From positions 894,006 through 907,654 of the forward strand of contig NW_019091438.1 in assembly GCF_001949145.1 (NCBI RefSeq): a stretch of DNA of 13,649 bases. Reading direction: 5' to 3'. This DNA comes from Acanthaster planci (Eukaryota > Echinodermata > Asteroidea > Valvatida > Acanthasteridae). This document shows, piece after piece, positions 9,856 through 13,649 of the stretch (its first letter is position 1; every line of letters starts with the position of its first letter). Both the position numbers and the translations under genes were made by a program. The notes below the pieces were generated by a model that had not been told where the DNA came from, made no database searches, and was given only the letters and a program-made list of their open reading frames with translations.

Positions 9856-10536
9856 AGTTCAGAGACACCAATTCAGGGTTACCGTTCAAATATGAAAAGA
9901 GAAGTTTGTGGGAAAAAAATGAGTTTACAATCCTCTCTTTGCGTTATTGCCTAAGAAAGTGTTATTATCTGTTTGGGTGTAATGACATTATTAATCAGTA
10001 AGGACTGAACAGTGGTGACGCTTTGCTACGGAGATCACGAAAATCAACAGGTTCAAACAATATGGCCCGCGTGTAAAAAAAACTTGGGTATCAACGTACC
10101 CCCCACACACACACTGCACACCCGTACACAGTTTCTACTTCTGAAAGGTATACACGCTCACAGAACAACATTAACGAAAAGAAACCTCATCGTGTTAAAA
10201 CTTTCAACTTGACTCATTTAGCTTTGGCTTATATTGTTTTTCTTTACTGAGAAGACTTATTTCATATGCGACAATTGAGATGTAAGGCCCGATCGCATTC
10301 TTAGGCAGAAACAGCCATTGTATCATTGATACATGCATTTGTTATTTCTATTTCATCTGTCTACTAAGTGAAATGAATTGATACGTCAGTATACGAAATG
10401 GATTTCAATCTTTACCAAATAGATGAAATCATTTAGTAAACAACATTTTACTGTCAAATGTGCGCTTAATGATTTGAACAATAATTGTACTCGTTCGCCC
10501 AATTTAGGCAAAACGCATCTACGCCGCAAACGCTTA
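9856..10536. repeat. Dispersed repeat X, copy 1, truncated
   Basis: The sequence from AGTTCAGAGACACCAATTCAGG through CGCCGCAAACGCTTA matches 12875-13532 closely. Differences are mostly single bases plus a CA/C-rich microsatellite near 10100 that is longer here. The right end carries the last part of a DIRS-like frame on the minus strand and is cut where repeat Y begins. Confidence 0.75.
10466..10536 (-). pseudogene. Truncated second copy of the DIRS-like fragment
   Basis: The minus-strand frame reads SVCGVDAFCLNWANE, then YNYCSNH and stop, identical to the 13460-13532 part apart from single changes. It is cut at 10537 by the undetermined base and repeat Y. Confidence 0.6.
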
Positions 10537-10538
10537 NG

Positions 10539-11102
10539 TTCACTCACAAACGCAAGTTGATGGCGTGATATATCACTTCCAGTTGATAAATGGGTCACGC
10601 CATCATGACCGTGATCGCCAAAAACGACCGTCTCCACACAATGGAACAGGAGGGTTTGTCGAAAAGTACACTGACAATGAAGTAGCTGGCTCAAAGCCGC
10701 CACGCTTCCTTACATGTATAAATGGACTGATAAACCTCATGTTGGCCTTCGCACGCAAAGTGTTGTGCTGCTATACTTATCGGTATAAAATAAACAGATC
10801 CTACGCCCAATGGCGGCCTTGTAATCTCTGTAAAAGGAAAAGATTATTATGTAGTCTTCCTTTTCGGATTTAATTTCAACACAACGTGGACGCCATTTTT
10901 AAACCTTACCTTAAATTAACTCAGCTGCTTGAGTTTTATTCACAGAGCAGATCTGCTGAATCATATGCGAAGTATGGGTATACCCTTTTACTTGACCAGG
11001 AATTGAATTAGCATTCTAATCTGTTCTGAAACCACAACATTAAGAAGTTTTCAGAGCTACCAGTTTGTATGGCTCGTTGAGTACAAGCTAAGCCTTAACA
11101 CC
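10539..11102. repeat. Dispersed repeat Y, copy 2
   Basis: Same unit as 3735-4299. The left end abuts repeat X at an undetermined base (10537). The right end is followed by two perfect 6-bp-arm hairpins (GAATGC-AATA-GCATTC at 11104-11119 and GTAGCA-GG-TGCTAC just after), which are absent beside copy 1. Confidence 0.75.
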
Positions 11103-11289
11103 TGAATGCAATAGCATTCATTACGTAGCAGGTGCTACGGAAACCTAAGTCAAGTCAAGGCCAAGTCATACTCAACTCCCTCGAGAAATCTTGACAGGTA
11201 GTGGAAAAAACATTTAGCAAAGTGCAACTGAGGCGCCACATCATTTTGAAACTTGCCAGGTCTTGACTTCACTTTCTATTCAGGAGGAC

Positions 11290-11845
11290 CTTATACCCAC
11301 AGGGTGCTCGAAAAATTCTATTGAAATTCAGGCGCAAGGTTGTTTGCTTAGTGCACACTGTTGCCTTTTTTTTATTAGCAACAGACCAATTGCGCGCACT
11401 AAAAGTCACGTCACGTAGAGTGGCTATTAGACGTAGCAAACATAGCGTCCTCCCATAGCAATGTGTGTTGTAAGTGTTGTTTGCCAAAAATAAAGCCGAC
11501 GGTGTGTTCAGCGCTGAGACTACTGATGTGCTGAGTGCTTTACCAGACAATGGGCTTTATTTTTGGTAAACAGCACATGTGACACATTTTGCTGTGGGAG
11601 AAGGTTATGCTTGTTGATCTTTGATAATATTGGCTACGTGACCCACCGGGCGTAACCGATCTTTGGTCCTCAAGACCCCAAGAGGCAACAAAAATGCACA
11701 GGAGCACAATCTGGGCGCGTAATTATTTCGGGCAGAATTCATGGGAATTCACAGGCATAGTTTAATGTCGTGATTCGTTCAGTCACAAACCATCCCGACT
11801 CAGTCCTAGATGAGTGCATCGTTGCTTCTGCACAGATATTACGAG
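11290..11845 (+). promoter_or_regulatory. 5' flank of gene B, promoter homologue split by an insertion
   Basis: The same ordered blocks occur as before gene A, but the CGTCACGTAG block and the GCAGAATTC block are about 300 bp further apart here. The extra DNA contains the fold-back element at 11410-11642. The block just upstream of the ATG (TCGTTGCTTCTGCACAGATATTA) matches the gene A flank and also the flank of E6 (TCGTTGCATGCACACA near 12412). Confidence 0.45.
11410..11642. mobile_element. Fold-back (MITE-like) insertion upstream of gene B
   Basis: The arms 11410-11497 and 11553-11642 are imperfect reverse complements around a 55-bp centre. The inner 14 bp (GGCTTTATTTTTGG) match perfectly, and the outer end pairs GTCACGTAG with CTACGTGAC. 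The equivalent spacing in the gene A flank lacks this DNA, which supports insertion after the duplication. No transposase is encoded and no clear target-site duplication could be fixed, so the family is unknown. A transcript across it would form a long imperfect hairpin. Confidence 0.6.
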
Positions 11846-11972
11846 ATGGAGCTCCATACCTTTACTTACATTGCTATCCTTGTCTCCCTGTACTGCTTAG
11901 CAACTGCTGACGAACTTGGACAACCGCCTCCGTCCGGATTAGATGCAAAAGGAATCAGCCGTCAAAAACGCG
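11846..11972 (+). CDS. E4: first exon of gene B, signal peptide plus peptide repeat 1
   Basis: ATG at 11846 starts a signal peptide (MELHTFTYIAILVSLYCLA, 19 residues, cleavage likely just after) followed by TADELGQPPPSG, then LDAKGIS and RQKR, a strong dibasic site. The exon ends at the donor GTAGGG in phase 1. If the donor is ignored, a complete 47-residue frame ends RGRGTF with TAA at 11987-11989, so E4 could also stand alone. Spliced to E5 and E6 the frame is unbroken to 12550 and gives 91 residues. The start matches E2, and the homology extends into the 5' flank. It is the best-preserved first exon of the family. Secreted peptide precursor; function not recognised. Confidence 0.62.
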
Positions 11973-12033
11973 GTAGGGGAACTTTTTAAAGATTTGATAA
12001 GTAATTGTTAAGACATTCTAACTCACCGGTTTT

Positions 12034-12063
12034 TGTGTTTGGTTTTATGCGCTCGCAATGTAA
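12034..12063 (+). repeat. Intronic block of the tandem unit, copy after E4
   Basis: TGTGTTTGGTTTTATGCGCT and CGCAATGTAA lie in the 128-bp E4-E5 intron. The copy is nearly identical to the one at 12259-12290. Confidence 0.6.
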
Positions 12064-12100
12064 CACCCTCGATCTCAGTCTATCCGTTTGTACTCAATAG

Positions 12101-12178
12101 CAGCTGCTGATGAATTCGGATATCTACCGCAGGGCCCATCCGGATTAAAGGGGAAACGAATCCACCGTCAAGTACGAG
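12101..12178 (+). CDS. E5: internal exon of gene B, peptide repeat 2
   Basis: The 78-nt phase 1-1 exon encodes AADEFGYLPQGPSG, LKG, KR, then IHRQVR. It lies only 128 bp after E4, behind TCTATCCGTTTGTACTCAATAG. The acceptor is a TAGCAG tandem, so use of the second AG would drop one Ala and keep frame. The donor is GTATAG, weaker than its siblings because +5 is A. Read through, the frame ends LTTNKL-stop at about 12226. The 5' edge still resembles the end of a signal peptide (LYSIAAADE), but no ATG or hydrophobic core in frame supports it as a first exon. It keeps the KR and the terminal VR, so a discrete peptide could be released from between the E4 and E5 basic sites. Confidence 0.55.
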
Positions 12179-12258
12179 GTATAGATGGACGTTTTTTAAC
12201 TACTAATAAACTATAGTCCTATAGATTAAAGGAATTATACAAAATCGTCGTCTGGTCT

Positions 12259-12307
12259 TGTGTTTGGTTTTATGCGCACACAGTGTTAAAACCATCTATC
12301 TCAATAG
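12259..12307 (+). repeat. Intronic block of the tandem unit, copy after E5, with an acceptor-like relic
   Basis: TGTGTTTGGTTTTATGCGCA and CACAGTGTTAA are followed by CTATCTCAATAG at 12296-12307, which matches the acceptor of E5. The exon that should follow is not readable (ACTGAGAAATATGG), so a fourth tandem copy seems to have decayed here. Confidence 0.5.
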
Positions 12308-12479
12308 ACTGAGAAATATGGTGCAGTTCTTATAAAAACTTACGGACGGTTTAGTTTTAGTGGTCCAACCTTTCGCTAACAGTCATTTTTCAGCCCTATA
12401 GTCATCTACGTCGTTGCATGCACACAAATGTATAAAAAAGGACCTTCACATTTGTTCTTCTTTCGTTTGTTTTTCATAG

Positions 12480-12550
12480 GAGCTGCTGAAGAATTTGGAG
12501 GTCTACCGCCAGGCCGTCTTGTGCGCGGTATGGGAACCTTTTTCACTTGA
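12480..12550 (+). CDS. E6: third, probably terminal exon of gene B, shortened peptide repeat 3
   Basis: After the strongest pyrimidine tract of the set (CTTCTTTCGTTTGTTTTTCATAG), the exon reads G-AAEEFGGLPPGRLVR. The KR block is lost, which shortens the repeat to 16 residues. Carried through, it ends GMGTFFT with TGA at 12548-12550. A donor GTATGG at 12528 would instead make a 48-nt phase 1-1 exon. The base run aligned to the E2 ATG reads AAA here, so the ancestral start is gone. However, a new ATG 9 bases upstream of that site (12428) opens a 40-residue frame with Lys-Lys and an LFFFRLFFIG core, and TATAAAA sits at 12331-12337, so E6 might also begin a gene of its own. Confidence 0.5.
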
Positions 12551-12681
12551 TTATGAAAGGAACCAGGAAATAGAAATATTGTTATAATTTTTTTTTAAAA
12601 TAACTTGAAATTGTATCTTTGGGTTGCAGTTAATCTCGTTTTAAGGTTTGTCTTCCAATTCTAACCCGAATTTTGACTTTT

Positions 12682-12732
12682 TTTATGCTGAATTGCATAT
12701 TTTATGCTGAATTTTATGCTGAATTGCATATT
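12682..12732. repeat. TTTATGCTGAAT tandem repeat
   Basis: Three TTTATGCTGAAT units; the first and third are followed by TGCATAT and the middle one lacks it. Located about 130 bp after E6. Confidence 0.8.
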
Positions 12733-12874
12733 GATGAGCAGAATTGAGGTGTCATCTAAGGCACTGAATCTCAATGTCGCACTGATTTGTGCACAGAAAA
12801 ATTTCTAGATATTTTTAACCACTGCTATGGCAGATTTCATTTTCTTTGGCAATTTATTGCTGTGTTAGTATCTA

Positions 12875-13532
12875 AGTTTAGAGACACCAATTTAGGGTTA
12901 GCGTACAAATATGAAAAGAGAAGTATGTGGAAAAAATGAGTTTACAATCTTTTCTTTGCGTTATTGCCCTAGAAAGTGTTATTATCTGTTTGGGTGTAAT
13001 GACATTATTAATCAGTAAGGACTGAACAGTGACGCTTTGCGACGGAGATCACGAAAATCAACAGGTTCAAACAATATGGCCCGCGTGTAAAAAAAACTAG
13101 GGTATCAACGTACCCCCCCCCACAGTTTCTGCTTCTGAAAGGTATACACGCTCACAGAACAACATTAACGAAAAGAAACCTCATCGTGTTAAAACTTTCA
13201 ACTTTACTCATTTAGCTTTGGCTTATTTTGTTTTTCTTTACTGAGAAGACTTATTTCATATGCGACAATTGAGATGTAAGGCACCATCACATTCTTAGCC
13301 AGAAACAGCCATTGTATCATTGATACTTGAATTTGTTATTTCTATGTCATCTATCTACTTAGTGAAATGAATTGATACGTCAGTATACGAAATGGATTTC
13401 AACCTTTACCAAATAGATGAAATCATTTAGTAAACAACATTTTGCTGTCAAATGTGCGCTTAATGGTTTGAACAATAATTGTACTCGTTCGCCCAATTTT
13501 GGCAAAACGCATCTACGCCGCAAACGCTTATG
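12875..13532. repeat. Dispersed repeat X, copy 2
   Basis: Near-identical to 9856-10536, with a shorter C-rich tract near 13115. It runs without a break into the longer DIRS-like coding remnant at the right edge of the window, so X is probably the flank or untranslated end of that retroelement. Confidence 0.75.
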
Positions 13533-13649
13533 CACCAACATTCGGCGTTATAACGGGCTAGCTCGGTGTTATGTGGCGAGGCAAAACGATCAATCGTTTG
13601 GGGTCCCAACAAATTGTCTACTACTAACCTGAAAGATTCCTAACAGCTC
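13460..13649 (-). pseudogene. DIRS-like YR-retrotransposon pol fragment
   Basis: Read on the minus strand the frame contains LLGPQTIDRFASPHNTEL, then ARYN, GVDAFCQNWANE and N, and ends in a stop at 13460-13462. The pattern GP-x-T-[IV]-DRFA, N-x-x-L-x-R-[FY]-N, [AG]-VDAF and NWA-x-E-N is what I know from the reverse transcriptase/RNase H portion of DIRS-type tyrosine-recombinase retroelements. The copy is decayed: the expected W after the last Asn is missing, a Cys-rich stretch replaces the usual spacer, and it stops early. Most of the element would lie right of the window. A homology search with this frame would settle the family. Confidence 0.65.

Noticed and set aside
7851-12550. Naming the peptide family as a specific neuropeptide, toxin or antimicrobial peptide
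   Set aside because: There are no cysteines in the mature repeats and no recognised active motif or amidation Gly pattern. Precursor layout alone does not decide function.

Overview
The window looks like nuclear DNA from an intron-bearing animal. It is AT-rich, has long stretches without coding sequence, GT-AG exon boundaries, decayed transposon copies, microsatellites and no bacterial operon structure. The repeat content (a DIRS-type tyrosine-recombinase retroelement remnant, short inverted-repeat elements, GTAC-type microsatellites) would fit a cnidarian such as a stony coral. That assignment is inference.

The main content is a previously unrecognised (to me) family of small secreted peptide genes built from one repeated cassette. 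Six copies are readable: E1 (49-123), E2 (7851-7983), E3 (9131-9208), E4 (11846-11972), E5 (12101-12178) and E6 (12480-12527). All encode a segment that begins A-(A/D)-D/E-E-L/F-G, carries a Pro/Gly-rich middle, and in four of the six ends in a basic tail close to KRI-x-R-x-V-R. All finish at the same point, a G followed by a GT donor. E2 and E4 start with ATG and a signal peptide, so they look like first exons. E1, E3, E5 and E6 have acceptor AGs exactly at the old end of the signal peptide and are phase 1-1 exons with lengths divisible by three. Two gene models stay in frame throughout: gene A = E2 + E3 (81 residues if E3 is terminal) and gene B = E4 + E5 + E6 (91 residues if E6 is terminal). 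E1 would be the 3' part of a third gene starting left of the window. The products would be secreted precursors holding two or three diverged peptide repeats separated by basic sites, in the style of a peptide-hormone, antimicrobial or venom-type precursor. Which of these it is cannot be told from sequence.

Layout: 1-140 holds the E1 exon. 141-7590 is mostly featureless, with a decayed minus-strand reading frame (1511-1741), repeat Y copy 1 (3735-4299), a GTACAT microsatellite (4511-4558), an 18-bp tandem repeat (5216-5258) and an A-tailed retroposon (about 6720-6880). 7595-9243 is gene A with its upstream region and a small inverted-repeat element (8108-8240) inside a relic exon. 9244-9855 is probably 3' flank. 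9856-11102 is a composite of repeat X and repeat Y, with an undetermined base at 10537 beside the junction. 11290-12550 is gene B, whose upstream region is homologous to that of gene A but carries a 233-bp fold-back insertion. 12551-13649 holds a short tandem repeat, repeat X copy 2 and a DIRS-like fragment running off the right edge.
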